This document shows positions 54,390 through 62,843 of a stretch of 64,000 bases of DNA, piece by piece. The stretch is from Dokdonella_A sp040005635 (GTDB lineage Bacteria > Pseudomonadota > Gammaproteobacteria > Xanthomonadales > Rhodanobacteraceae). Each line of letters begins with the position of its first letter. Within the stretch, counting starts at the first letter, position 1. A program made the position numbers and the translations under genes. The notes beneath the pieces were generated by a model. It was not told where the DNA came from, ran no database searches, and saw nothing but the letters and a program-made list of their open reading frames with translations. Where the stretch lies: positions 1 through 64,000 of the forward strand of contig JBDTYM010000004.1 in NCBI GenBank assembly GCA_040005635.1, written 5' to 3'.

Positions 54390-55565
54390 ATGCCGAATCG
54401 ATCGGCCGAACCCGTCACGCCTGTCGAGGCATTCGATCGTCGTCGTCTGTTCTCCTCGGTGGCCGTTATCGCCGCGGCAGCGATCTTCGGCCTGACCTAC
54501 GGGCTGAGTGCGCCGCTGATCGCAGTGGATCTGGCCGCGCGCGGCGCTGGGGAATCTCTGATCGGCCTCAACGCGGCCATGCATGCGGTCGGCGTGTTGT
54601 CGATCGCGCTGTTCCTGCCGCGCCTGGCCGTGCGCTTCGGTGCGCAGCGCCTGATCGTCGCCGCGTTGATCCTGAGCACATTGACCTTGCTGGCGTTTCC
54701 GCAGGTGCCTGGCATCGCCTTCTGGTTCCCGCTGCGCCTGCTCCTCGGCGTCGCCGCGGAGACATTGTTCGTACTCACCGAAACCTGGACCAACGACCTC
54801 AGCCTGGCGCATCTGCGCGGGCGTATGATGGCCGTCTATACGGCTTCATTGTCGCTCGGCTTCGCTGGCGGCCCGGCCATTCTGTCGGTCGTCGGCTCAA
54901 ACCGCAGTGCGTACTGGATCGGCGCGGCGATTGCGGCGATCGCGATCGTGCCGCTGCTGAATCCGCGGCTGCTGCCGCCGCAACCGATGCGGATCTCCAC
55001 GACGAAACCTTTGCAATACTTCCGGCTCGCCCCCATCGCGATCGCGACGACCTTGCTCAATGCGGCGGTCGAGACGGCCGGCCTCTCCTTCATCGCGTTG
55101 TACGCGACCGGCATGGGCTGGAGCGAACAACAAGGCCTGCGCCTGGTGTCGACGCTGATGATAGGCGCGATCGTGCTGCAGCTGCCGATCGGCTGGCTTG
55201 CCGATCGCGTGAATCCGCGCCGGCTAGCGTTGTTGCTTGCCATGTTGTCTGCCGTCGGCGCACTCGCGTGGCCGTGGATGCTCGGCCAGACGTGGCTCGC
55301 GTTCACGCTCGTGTTCGTCTGGGGCGGCCTGTTCGTCGGCATCTACACGGTCATGCTGTCGATCGTCGGCAGCCGCTTCAGCGGCGGCGACCTGATCGGC
55401 ATCTATGCGGTGATGAGTATTGCCTGGGGCGGCGGCGCGCTGATCGGGCCCTCCATCGTCGGCATCGCGATGCAGCGAAGTCCGACCTACGGGCTGCCGT
55501 ATGCGATCGCCGCCGGTTGCGCCTTGTTCGCTTTGTTCATGGCAACGCGCCGCAGCGCAACCTGA
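54390..55565 (+). CDS. Major facilitator superfamily transporter
   Basis: 391-residue permease with about twelve hydrophobic helices. The start MPNRSAEPVTPVEAFDRRRL leads into helix 1 (SSVAVIAAAAIFGLTYGLSA). The MFS segment between helices 2 and 3 is LPRLAVRFGAQRLIVA, and the corresponding one in the second half is IGWLADRVNPRRLALLLA. The LRGRMMAVYTASLSLGFAGG stretch in helix 5 is typical of the YcaD/UMF1-like sugar or drug efflux branch. GAAGGAGTC precedes the ATG. The substrate is unknown. Confidence 0.88.
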   Translation: MPNRSAEPVTPVEAFDRRRLFSSVAVIAAAAIFGLTYGLSAPLIAVDLAARGAGESLIGLNAAMHAVGVLSIALFLPRLAVRFGAQRLIVAALILSTLTLLAFPQVPGIAFWFPLRLLLGVAAETLFVLTETWTNDLSLAHLRGRMMAVYTASLSLGFAGGPAILSVVGSNRSAYWIGAAIAAIAIVPLLNPRLLPPQPMRISTTKPLQYFRLAPIAIATTLLNAAVETAGLSFIALYATGMGWSEQQGLRLVSTLMIGAIVLQLPIGWLADRVNPRRLALLLAMLSAVGALAWPWMLGQTWLAFTLVFVWGGLFVGIYTVMLSIVGSRFSGGDLIGIYAVMSIAWGGGALIGPSIVGIAMQRSPTYGLPYAIAAGCALFALFMATRRSAT

Positions 55566-55662
55566 TGTCACGAGATGCGACGTGTGGTTACACGCGTGCT
55601 TCGCGACGCGATGGCCTCGTTATACTCGATCAGACGATCACTCGATTGCAGGAGCACTCTTC

Positions 55663-56481
55663 ATGATAGGGAATTTCAGAACGACGGCGTTGCGCTCGGC
55701 GTGCATGCTCGCGCTGGCAGCAGTCAGCCCTGCCGCCTTCGCCGATCCTTCACCGGCGCTCGATCGCGTGAGTCTGTGGCTCGGCGGTTATTACCTGGAT
55801 ACCGACGTCGCGTTGAAGGCCAGTACGCCGGCCGGCGACATCTCGACCGGCAAGGTCGATCTGGAGAGCGGCCATGAGACGGTCGGCCGCGCGCGCCTGG
55901 ATTTCCTGCTGTTCGACAACCAGGGCCTCACGTTCGACTACTACACGCTGAGCCACTCCACTGCGCAGACGTTGGCGAAGCCGTTCGACTACGCGGGCAT
56001 TCCGTTCGAGCTGGATTCGACACTGCGCGGCAAACTCGACTTCACCGCCGGCAGCGCCTCGTACCACTGGTGGTTCGGCGAGGCAAACGATGTCTTCGGC
56101 ATTGGTCTGGGCTGCACTTACTACAAGGCCAAGCTCGGCATCGACGGCCGCGTCGCACTCGGCGGCCAGAGCGCCGCGGCGAGCGCGCGTTGGGACGACG
56201 ACGCGGTCGCGCCGCTGATCACGCTCGCCTACAAGCATGCGTTCTCGGACGAGCTGCGCGTCTATCTGGATGCATCGGGTGTCAAGAAAAGCGGCGGCAA
56301 GCTGTCCGGCCATATCTATGATGCGCGCGCTGGTGTCGAATGGTTCCCGTGGCACAACGTCGGCGTCGGTGCGGAATACGGCTACACGCGCATTCACCTC
56401 GACCACAACGGCGACAGTTACGATGCGAACCTTGATATCAAACTCGACGGCCCCGCGTTCTTCGCACGCTACCGTTTCTGA
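55663..56481 (+). CDS. Outer-membrane beta-barrel protein
   Basis: 272 residues with a signal peptide (MIGNFRTTALRSACMLALAA, cut at AAFADP) and alternating beta-strand pattern: SLWLGGYYLDTDVALKAS, GRARLDFLLFDNQGLTFDYY, LTLAYKHAFSDELRVYLDAS, VGVGAEYGYTRIHL. It ends in KLDGPAFFARYRF, with a terminal Phe as recognised by the BAM machinery. It resembles small outer-membrane barrel proteins of about 12 strands. A CAGGAG site precedes the ATG. Function unknown. Confidence 0.8.
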   Translation: MIGNFRTTALRSACMLALAAVSPAAFADPSPALDRVSLWLGGYYLDTDVALKASTPAGDISTGKVDLESGHETVGRARLDFLLFDNQGLTFDYYTLSHSTAQTLAKPFDYAGIPFELDSTLRGKLDFTAGSASYHWWFGEANDVFGIGLGCTYYKAKLGIDGRVALGGQSAAASARWDDDAVAPLITLAYKHAFSDELRVYLDASGVKKSGGKLSGHIYDARAGVEWFPWHNVGVGAEYGYTRIHLDHNGDSYDANLDIKLDGPAFFARYRF

Positions 56482-56531
56482 GCGATTGCGGCGAAGATCG
56501 TCACGTCGGTTCATTCATCGGGAGTTTGCAC

Positions 56532-57092
56532 ATGACACTGTGGCTTCGCCTCACCCTCGGCCTGCTTTCGATGGCACCGTTGTATGCATTCGCCGATGAC
56601 GCTGCGAAAGCAGACGCCGCACTCAATGCGAACTACAAGTCGCTGCTGTCGCAGCTCGACGGCGCCAACCAGCAGCGCCTGCGTGACGCGCAGCGTGCCT
56701 GGATCGCGTTTCGTGACAAGGAATGCAGCTTCCGCGCGCAAGGCAGCGAAGGGGGCACGGCCAGCGCGCTTGCAAGTTCGGGTTGCCTTGCCGAACTCAG
56801 CCAACAACGCGCCGATGCGCTGAAGCGGCAGCTCGACTGCCCCGAAGGTGACATCACCTGCGTGCCGCGCAACCGCGCGGTGGCGGAGACAGGCGCGGAC
56901 GTCGCCTGCAGCAAGAGCGCCGGCCAGCTGAAGGCCGAGGCCTATGTTCAACAGTGTCAGCAGGTATCGCCGGCAACGCATCCGCCGTGCAATGTCGCCA
57001 ATGCCTGCGATCTGATGATCGACGAGATCAAGCGCGGCTGCGCGATGATCGACAAGAACGCGCCCGCGTTCTGCGCAAGCTACGCGAAATAG
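56532..57092 (+). CDS. LprI/DUF1311-type lysozyme inhibitor-like protein
   Basis: 186 residues with signal peptide (MTLWLRLTLGLLSMAPLYAFA, cut before DDAAK). Residues 25-105 carry the DUF1311/LprI pattern (LNANYKSLLSQLDGANQQRL, RDAQRAWIAFRDKECSFRAQ, ASSGCLAELSQQRADALK) with the conserved W-x-x-[FY]R-D-x-x-C. The C-terminal 80 residues are Cys-rich (VACSKS, QQCQQV, PPCNV, NACDLM, RGCAM, AFCAS). LprI proteins can inhibit lysozyme, though many homologues are untested. Preceded by GGAG. Probably periplasmic. Confidence 0.82.
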   Translation: MTLWLRLTLGLLSMAPLYAFADDAAKADAALNANYKSLLSQLDGANQQRLRDAQRAWIAFRDKECSFRAQGSEGGTASALASSGCLAELSQQRADALKRQLDCPEGDITCVPRNRAVAETGADVACSKSAGQLKAEAYVQQCQQVSPATHPPCNVANACDLMIDEIKRGCAMIDKNAPAFCASYAK

Positions 57093-57262
57093 ACCGCGGC
57101 GCTTTGTGAAGGCCGCTCGCCGACGCCCTGCGAAGGATGGCGACGGTCTTTGCAACGGTTTGCCGGTCGCGCTGAGCCCACTTGGGTCGGGTTCAGTCCG
57201 ACCCCGCTAGCGTTCCGCCCGGATTGAGCGCCCGTCGGGCGCCTGCCGAAGGAGAGGGAAAC

Positions 57263-57583
57263 ATGCGAGGTTCCAAGAGCTTGATATTGGCCGCTGCGCT
57301 GGCCGTAGTCGGTGCCTGCGCGTTGCACGCAAATCCGGCAGAGGCGCGCGTGAACGTGAGCATCTACGCGACGTCGGAGCCACCACCGCTGCGTACGGAA
57401 GTCGTACCCAGACCGCGCCATGGCTACGTCTGGGTGCCAGGGTCGTGGAACTGGGGCCACCGCCGCTACAACTGGTCGAAAGGCCACTGGTTGCGCGAAC
57501 GGCGCGGCTATCACTACGCACCGGCACGCTGGGAGCGCGATGGCGACCGCTGGCGTCACGTCGACGGGCGCTGGGATCACTGA
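57263..57583 (+). CDS. YXWGXW/BcpO-type repeat protein
   Basis: Small secreted protein of 106 residues. The signal peptide (MRGSKSLILAAALAVVGACA) is followed by a short basic region containing aromatic repeats: GYVWVPGSWNWGHRRYNW, then GHWLRERRGYHYAPARWERD and DRWRHVDGRWDH. This spacing of W-x-x-G-x-W and G-Y/Y-x-P-x-x-W is that of YXWGXW repeat proteins, of unknown function. A strong AAGGAGAGG site lies upstream. Start ATG 57263 is chosen over an earlier frame opening at 57182. Confidence 0.83.
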   Translation: MRGSKSLILAAALAVVGACALHANPAEARVNVSIYATSEPPPLRTEVVPRPRHGYVWVPGSWNWGHRRYNWSKGHWLRERRGYHYAPARWERDGDRWRHVDGRWDH

Positions 57584-57611
57584 GCGATTCCAGCGAATTG
57601 CTCGAATGAGG

Positions 57612-57636
57612 ACGCCCGCCAATCAGCGGGCGTTTT
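57612..57636 (+). terminator. Terminator between convergent genes
   Basis: ACGCCCGC and GCGGGCGT form an eight-base stem with a six-base loop, followed by TTTT on the plus strand. It ends the YXWGXW gene; only a short A-rich flank exists on the other side, so it works best in the plus direction. Confidence 0.82.
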
Positions 57637-57652
57637 CTGACTGCATTCGAGA

Positions 57653-59053
57653 TCAGGCGCGCTTCGCGCGCGTCAGCACCTGATCGAGCAGCTTCAGACC
57701 GAGATCGATTTCCTCACTGCTGATGTGCAGCGACGGTGCGAACGTGATGACGTTCTTGTGGTAGCCACCGACATCGAGCACGAGGCCGATGGGCTTTCCG
57801 TCGTGCTCGAGTTCGCCGGCGAGGCCGATATCGACCATCCTGTCGAGCAACTTCTTGTTCGGCGTGTAGCCGTCGGCTTCGCAGATCTCCCCACGCAGGG
57901 CGAGGCCGAGGCCATCGACGTCGCCGATTTCCTTGTGACGCTTCTGCAGGTCCTTGAGCCCTTCGAGGAAGTGCTTGCCCTTGGCCATCACCATCGACTC
58001 GTAGTCCGTCTCGGCGAGCATCTTCATCGTCTCGAGGCCGACCGCGGTGCCGAGGGGGTTCGAAGCGAACGTGGAGTGCGTCGAGCCAGGCGGGAACACG
58101 CTCGGGTTGATCAACTCCTCACGCGCCCAGATGCCGGCGAGCGGATTGAGGCCGTTGGTCAACGCCTTGCCGAACACCAGCACGTCGGGCTTGACGCCGA
58201 AATGCTCGATCGCCCACAGCTTGCCGGTGCGGAAGAAGCCCATCTGGATTTCGTCGACGACGAGCAGGATGCCGTACTTGTCCAGCACGCGCTTGAGGCC
58301 GGTGAAGAAATTCGGCGGCGGAATCACATAGCCGCCAGTACCCTGAATCGGCTCGACGTAGAACGCGGCGTACTCGCACTGACCGGCCTTGGCGTCCCAC
58401 ACGCCGTTGTATTCGGTCTCGAACAGACGCTCGAACTTCGCCACGCAATGTTCGCCGTACTCTTCCTTCGACATGCCCTTTGGGCCGCGGAAGTGATACG
58501 GGAATTCAATGAACTGCGCGCGATCGAAATGGCCATAGCGGCGGCGGTAGCGATACGACGAGGTGATCGCGGACGCGCCGAGCGTGCGACCGTGATAGCC
58601 GCCCTCGAACGCGAACACCAGGCTCTTGCCGTTCGATGCGTTGCGCACGATCTTCATCGAATCTTCGACCGACGACGATCCGCCGACGTTGAAATGCACG
58701 CGCCCCTTGTTACCCCATTTCCGTTCGGCATCCTGCGCAACCCTCTTCGCCAGCTCGATCTTGGTCGGATGGAGGTACTGGCTGGCGACCTGCGGCAGCG
58801 TATCGATCTGCTGCTTCAGAACGTTGTTGAGGCGCGCATTCGAGTAGCCGAAGTTGACTGCCGAATACCACATCTGCAAGTCGAGGAACGGCGTGCCGTT
58901 GCCGTCGTAAAGATAACTGCCTTCGCAGCGCGCGAAGATCTTCGGCGGCTCCGAATAGTGCACGGTGTCGCCGAACGAGCAGTAGCGGGCTTCGTCGGCG
59001 AGCAGTTCGGCGTCGCCGGGGGCAAGCGCGGTCTTGGAAATATCGATGTTCAA
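57653..59053 (-). CDS. Class III PLP-dependent aminotransferase
   Basis: 466 residues, a typical class III omega-aminotransferase. The phosphate-binding region is VHFNVGGSSSVEDSMKIV, then FEGGYHGRTLGASAITSS. The Asp is in ILLVVDEIQMGFFRTG, and the Schiff-base Lys in DVLVFGKALTNGLNPLAG. Beside the Lys lies STHSTFASNPLGTAVGLE. The substrate may be an omega-amino acid, a polyamine or a hydroxylysine-like compound; this cannot be decided from sequence. It follows the MtnX-like phosphatase by 94 bases and may be cotranscribed. Confidence 0.9.
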   Translation of the reverse strand: MNIDISKTALAPGDAELLADEARYCSFGDTVHYSEPPKIFARCEGSYLYDGNGTPFLDLQMWYSAVNFGYSNARLNNVLKQQIDTLPQVASQYLHPTKIELAKRVAQDAERKWGNKGRVHFNVGGSSSVEDSMKIVRNASNGKSLVFAFEGGYHGRTLGASAITSSYRYRRRYGHFDRAQFIEFPYHFRGPKGMSKEEYGEHCVAKFERLFETEYNGVWDAKAGQCEYAAFYVEPIQGTGGYVIPPPNFFTGLKRVLDKYGILLVVDEIQMGFFRTGKLWAIEHFGVKPDVLVFGKALTNGLNPLAGIWAREELINPSVFPPGSTHSTFASNPLGTAVGLETMKMLAETDYESMVMAKGKHFLEGLKDLQKRHKEIGDVDGLGLALRGEICEADGYTPNKKLLDRMVDIGLAGELEHDGKPIGLVLDVGGYHKNVITFAPSLHISSEEIDLGLKLLDQVLTRAKRA

Positions 59054-59147
59054 CGGAGAATCTCCACGATGGCAGCCGCGTCAGCCGCGGCAATCAGTTG
59101 GGTTGCGGATGTCGGGGCACTGATGCCGCGCGCAGGCCGTTCCGGGA

Positions 59148-59855
59148 TCAGACCGACTGCAAGGACAGCGCGAACGGAACTTCGCTGCCGTGCGCGGCGA
59201 GTTCGCCGGCGAGCAGGACCGGCAGCAGCTCGATCGCGTCGGCAAAGCCGGTGATTGGCACGTAGGGGATTCCGGCGGAGCGGCAATGCTCGATCAGGCG
59301 ATGCTTGGCGAACACCAGATCCGCCTCGCCGGCGACGCAGAAATCCGAGGCGCCGTCGCCGATCAGCAGCACGCGGCGCTGTTCGGCGCGCGCGCGGCTC
59401 GCGCAGGAACACTTGCAGTTGCCAGCCGCGACGCGGCAGGCCGGATTGCCGTACGGAAATTCGAGCTGCCAGCCGTTCGTGTCGACCGCTTCGAGGCGAT
59501 TGGCGATGATCGGCAGGTCGCCGAGCCCGTGGCTGCCGAGGATGCGACGAATCGCGTAGTCGAGGCCGTCACTGACCACCGTGAGCGGCATGCCCGCGTC
59601 GTGCGCGGCGGCGACGAAGTGCAGGAACGCGCGATCGATCGACATGCTGTCCAGATGCGCATCCATCTCCTCTCGGCTGGCTTCGAGCAAGGCGACCTGT
59701 TGCGCCATGCAGTCGTGCGAACCGATCTCGCCACGGCGCCAAGCCTGCTCGATCGCCTGCCAGCCGGGACGGCCGAAGCGCTCGAGCAGGGAATCGGTGA
59801 TGTCTTCGACCGAAACGGTACCGTCAAAGTCGCACAAGATGGTCCACTGCGTCAC
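59148..59855 (-). CDS. MtnX-like HAD-IB phosphatase
   Basis: Haloacid-dehalogenase phosphatase of 235 residues. Motif I is ILCDFDGTVSVEDITDSLLE (nucleophile Asp and acid/base Asp-G-T), motif II is LTVVSDGLDYAIRR, and motif III/IV is RVLLIGDGASDFCVAGEAD. A Cys cluster GNCKCSC occurs in the cap/loop region, as in several MtnX homologues. MtnX dephosphorylates an enol intermediate of the methionine salvage pathway; other mtn genes are absent here. With the following aminotransferase it may work in another phosphorylated-compound pathway. Confidence 0.85.
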   Translation of the reverse strand: MTQWTILCDFDGTVSVEDITDSLLERFGRPGWQAIEQAWRRGEIGSHDCMAQQVALLEASREEMDAHLDSMSIDRAFLHFVAAAHDAGMPLTVVSDGLDYAIRRILGSHGLGDLPIIANRLEAVDTNGWQLEFPYGNPACRVAAGNCKCSCASRARAEQRRVLLIGDGASDFCVAGEADLVFAKHRLIEHCRSAGIPYVPITGFADAIELLPVLLAGELAAHGSEVPFALSLQSV

Positions 59856-59973
59856 AGGATCGCCTCAGGAGCCCCTTTCCGGGGCGTTTGCGGCCGGCAG
59901 CATATCCGCGCGCGTCTTTCGGCCAGCTTTCACGACCTGAACGCTGCGCACCGTGTGCGCACCCCGATTTCCG

Positions 59974-60879
59974 TCAGCGCCGAAACCGCACCAACACGCG
60001 CTGGCCGATGCGGAAATCGCCGCCGTCCAGCTGCAACACGCATTCGACGTCATGCGCGCCGGCGCGCTCGACCGGATCGTCGGTCAGCCGGCTGGGGCCG
60101 AACACTTCGCCGACACGCAGCACGCGTGCAATGACCGGCGTGCCCTGATCGGAATCGCGCACGACTTCCGCCTGCATGCCCGGCTTGACCAGATCGACGT
60201 AGGCCTCGTTGAGCTCGGCGCGCACGATGCGCGTGCGCTCCGGCAGCAACTGGAACAGCTCGCCGCCTGACTGCGCCGAGACCACGTCGCCGACATGCGC
60301 GGAGCGCCGCACGATGCGGCCGGCGGCCGGCGCGATGATCGTGCGCGCCTCGACTTCCAGGCGTGCTTCGTCGACATGTTGGCGCGCCACTTTCACGGCG
60401 GCCTCTGCCGCAGGGACTTCCGCTCTCAGCACGCTCAGCGCGGCCGTGGCATCGTCGGCCGACTGACCGGTCGCGGCGCCGGCACCGGCCGCTTCGCCCA
60501 GTCGTTTGGATTGCTGCTCGGTGGGCGCCAGTTTCGCCTTGAGCACGCCAACTTGCGCCTGCGCCTGCGCCAGATTCGCCTCGGCGACGCCAACGCCGAC
60601 CTGCGCCTGGCGCTGATCGAGCAGTGCGAGCACGTCACCCTGTTTGACGACGTCGCCGTCCTCGACCTTGACCGCGTCGATGCGTCCGTCGCGCGCGGCG
60701 CCAATGCGGATCAGCCCGCCTTCGACGTCGACCTGGCCGCGTGCCATCGCGACATACGGGCTGGTCGCGGCCGCCGACTTGCCCTTGCCTGGGTCAGCCG
60801 CGTCCGAGCAGGCGGACAGCGCGACCGTCAGCACGAGACCCACGATGCACAGGCGACGCGGCGCGCGCGGCACGATCAT
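59974..60879 (-). CDS. HlyD-family membrane fusion lipoprotein
   Basis: Periplasmic adaptor of an ABC efflux pump, 301 residues. The N-terminus MIVPRAPRRLCIVGLVLTVA with L-S-A-C (Cys24) is a lipoprotein signal, so it is anchored by lipid rather than by a membrane helix. The biotinyl-lipoyl-like half-motif DGRIDAVKVEDGDVVKQGDV pairs with IIAPAAGRIVRRSAHVGDVV, enclosing a long alpha-helical hairpin rich in Ala and Gln. A beta-barrel region ends RIGQRVLVRFRR. The partner ATPase and permease lie at 62139-63967, with chrA between. The start at 60879 follows the family pattern. Confidence 0.87.
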   Translation of the reverse strand: MIVPRAPRRLCIVGLVLTVALSACSDAADPGKGKSAAATSPYVAMARGQVDVEGGLIRIGAARDGRIDAVKVEDGDVVKQGDVLALLDQRQAQVGVGVAEANLAQAQAQVGVLKAKLAPTEQQSKRLGEAAGAGAATGQSADDATAALSVLRAEVPAAEAAVKVARQHVDEARLEVEARTIIAPAAGRIVRRSAHVGDVVSAQSGGELFQLLPERTRIVRAELNEAYVDLVKPGMQAEVVRDSDQGTPVIARVLRVGEVFGPSRLTDDPVERAGAHDVECVLQLDGGDFRIGQRVLVRFRR

Positions 60880-60951
60880 TCGGTATTTCCCTTTCGATGG
60901 CGGAGCAATGCCAGTCCGCGCATGGCAGCATACAAACATTCCTGCCAGCGA

Positions 60952-62142
60952 TTATCTCATTGCGGCGCGCAACATCGCGATCGCGACGCACAGCGCGACG
61001 ACCAGGATCGGCGACCAGCGTCCTCGTTCGAGCAGCGCCAAGCCGAGCAGGCCGACGCCTGCATCGCCGATGTCGCGCAGTGAAGCCGTGCAGACCGGGT
61101 CATACCAGGCCGACGCTAGAATGCCGACGACCGCGGCATTGATCCCCGCCAACGCCGCCGATGCGCGCGGCAGTTGGAGCAGGCGGCCGAACAAGCGCTG
61201 TCCGGCCAGCGCCAGCAGCAGGCCCGGCAGGAACAAGGCCGCCAGCGCGACCACGGCACCGAGTCCACGGCTCGCTGGCGCGGCCAGCGCGCCCAAATAG
61301 ATAGCGATTGCGAACAGCGGTCCCGGCAGCGCCTGCGCGCCGCCGTAGCCCGCCAGGAACGCATCGTCGGACAGCCAGGTCGGCACCAGCGCGTCGTGCA
61401 GCATCGGCAACACGACATGGCCGCCGCCGAAGACCAGGGCGCCAGCGCGATAGAACGCATCAATGAAAGCGGCCCAGCTGCGCGGACCACTCGCCGCAGC
61501 GATCAGTGGCAAGGTCAGCAACAGGGCGACACAGAGCGCCAGCGCCGACCAGGCTACGCGCGGACCGACGCCGGAGGTCGGCGCGGCCATTTCCGAGCGT
61601 ACGCGTGGGCACCAGATCGCACCGGCCAGCGCACCCGCCAGCAGCACGGCGATCTGGGCCATCGCGCCGCCGACGAAGAGCAGTGCCGCGGCAGCAAGCA
61701 TTGCCATCACAATCCGCGGCGAATCAGGGCATAACCGCCGCGCCATGCTGAGTACCGCCTGCGCGACGACCGCGACTGCGGCCAGTTTGAGGCCGTGCAG
61801 CAGCGCAGCGGCGAGCGGCGTGTGCAGATTCGGCGCGAACGCAGCAAACGCAGCCATCAGCAACGCCGACGGCAAGGTGAAACCCAGCCACGCCGCCACT
61901 GCGCCGCTCACACCGGCGCGGCGCAGCCCGATCAGGAATCCGAGTTGGCTGCTGCTCGGTCCCGGCAGTACCTGGCAGAGTGCGAGCAGGCTGGCGAATT
62001 CGTCCGCGCCAAGCCAGCCCAGCCGCCGCACGTAAGCGCGCTCGAAGTAGCCAAGATGCGCGACCGGGCCGCCGAACGAGGTCAAACCGAGCCGCAAGGC
62101 TACGCGGAAGACCTCGACGGTCGCCGCGACCTTCGAATTCAC
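60952..62142 (-). CDS. chrA: Chromate efflux transporter ChrA
   Basis: Membrane transporter of 396 residues, the long two-domain form that pumps chromate or sulfate-like oxyanions out of the cell. The first half has LGLTSFGGPVAHLGYFERAY and PGPSSSQLGFLIGLRRAG; the second repeats the pattern in LVFGGGHVVLPMLHDALVP and GAQALPGPLFAIAIYLG. About ten to twelve helices. Its ATG overlaps the stop of the ABC ATPase gene by four bases and it ends 73 bases before the HlyD-type gene, so it sits inside the pump operon. Confidence 0.92.
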   Translation of the reverse strand: MNSKVAATVEVFRVALRLGLTSFGGPVAHLGYFERAYVRRLGWLGADEFASLLALCQVLPGPSSSQLGFLIGLRRAGVSGAVAAWLGFTLPSALLMAAFAAFAPNLHTPLAAALLHGLKLAAVAVVAQAVLSMARRLCPDSPRIVMAMLAAAALLFVGGAMAQIAVLLAGALAGAIWCPRVRSEMAAPTSGVGPRVAWSALALCVALLLTLPLIAAASGPRSWAAFIDAFYRAGALVFGGGHVVLPMLHDALVPTWLSDDAFLAGYGGAQALPGPLFAIAIYLGALAAPASRGLGAVVALAALFLPGLLLALAGQRLFGRLLQLPRASAALAGINAAVVGILASAWYDPVCTASLRDIGDAGVGLLGLALLERGRWSPILVVALCVAIAMLRAAMR

Positions 62143-62843
62143 ACCACCGCTTCCGCCCGTGGCCGACGATCCGACAGGATGCGGCCGTCCTCCATCGCGA
62201 GCACACGGTCGGCGTGCGCGATCAGGCGCTGATCATGACTGACGCAAAGCACAGTCGCGCCATGCGTGCGCGCGATGCGATGCAGGGTATCGATGACAAT
62301 CTGCCCATTGGCTGCGTCGAGCGCACTCGTCGGCTCATCGGCGAACAGCAATTGCGGTTCCTTGGCGAGCGCGCGTGCGATCGCGACGCGCTGCTTCTCG
62401 CCGCCGGACAGTTCCGCCGGACGCAGCTGCATACGGCTGGCGAGGCCCACCTCGTCGAGCGCCGTGCGCGCGCGTTCGCGTGCCTTCGCGTTGTCGAAGC
62501 CGAGATAGCCGAGCGGCAATGCGACCTGCTCGAGCGCAGTCAACGCCGGAAACAGGTTGAAGCCCTGGAACACGAAGCCGGTGTGCTGCAGGCGGAAATT
62601 TTCGAGTTCGCGCGGTTTCAGATGCGCCAGATCCTGACCGAGCGCGAGCGCGCGGCCGCCGTCGGGACGCAGCAGTCCGCTCAGGATTGCCAGCAGCGTG
62701 CTCTTGCCACAACCGGACGGGCCGGAAACCAGGGTCAGCTCAGCGGATTCGATCTCGACCGAGAGCCCACGCAGCACGTCGGTGCGCACCGCACCGCTAA
62801 CGAAGGCCTTGCTCAGGTGGTCGGCGGCAAGCGCGATGCTCAT
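62139..62843 (-). CDS. ABC transporter ATP-binding protein, MacB/LolD-like
   Basis: ATPase of 234 residues in the MacB/LolD/DevA group. Walker A is LVSGPSGCGKSTLLAIL, the Q-loop lies in VFQGFNLFPALTALEQV, the signature in RPAELSGGEKQRVAIAR, Walker B in LLFADEPTSALDAANG and the H-loop in VLCVSHDQRL. The start at ATG 62843 overlaps the permease stop (ATGA). With the permease and HlyD-type protein it forms a tripartite-type efflux pump or a mechanotransmission system. Confidence 0.93.
   Translation of the reverse strand: MSIALAADHLSKAFVSGAVRTDVLRGLSVEIESAELTLVSGPSGCGKSTLLAILSGLLRPDGGRALALGQDLAHLKPRELENFRLQHTGFVFQGFNLFPALTALEQVALPLGYLGFDNAKARERARTALDEVGLASRMQLRPAELSGGEKQRVAIARALAKEPQLLFADEPTSALDAANGQIVIDTLHRIARTHGATVLCVSHDQRLIAHADRVLAMEDGRILSDRRPRAEAVV

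Noticed and set aside
59874..59893. Terminator between the HlyD-type and phosphatase genes
   Set aside because: The GCCCC/GGGGC stem has only five pairs, with no U-run on the minus strand where it would be needed.
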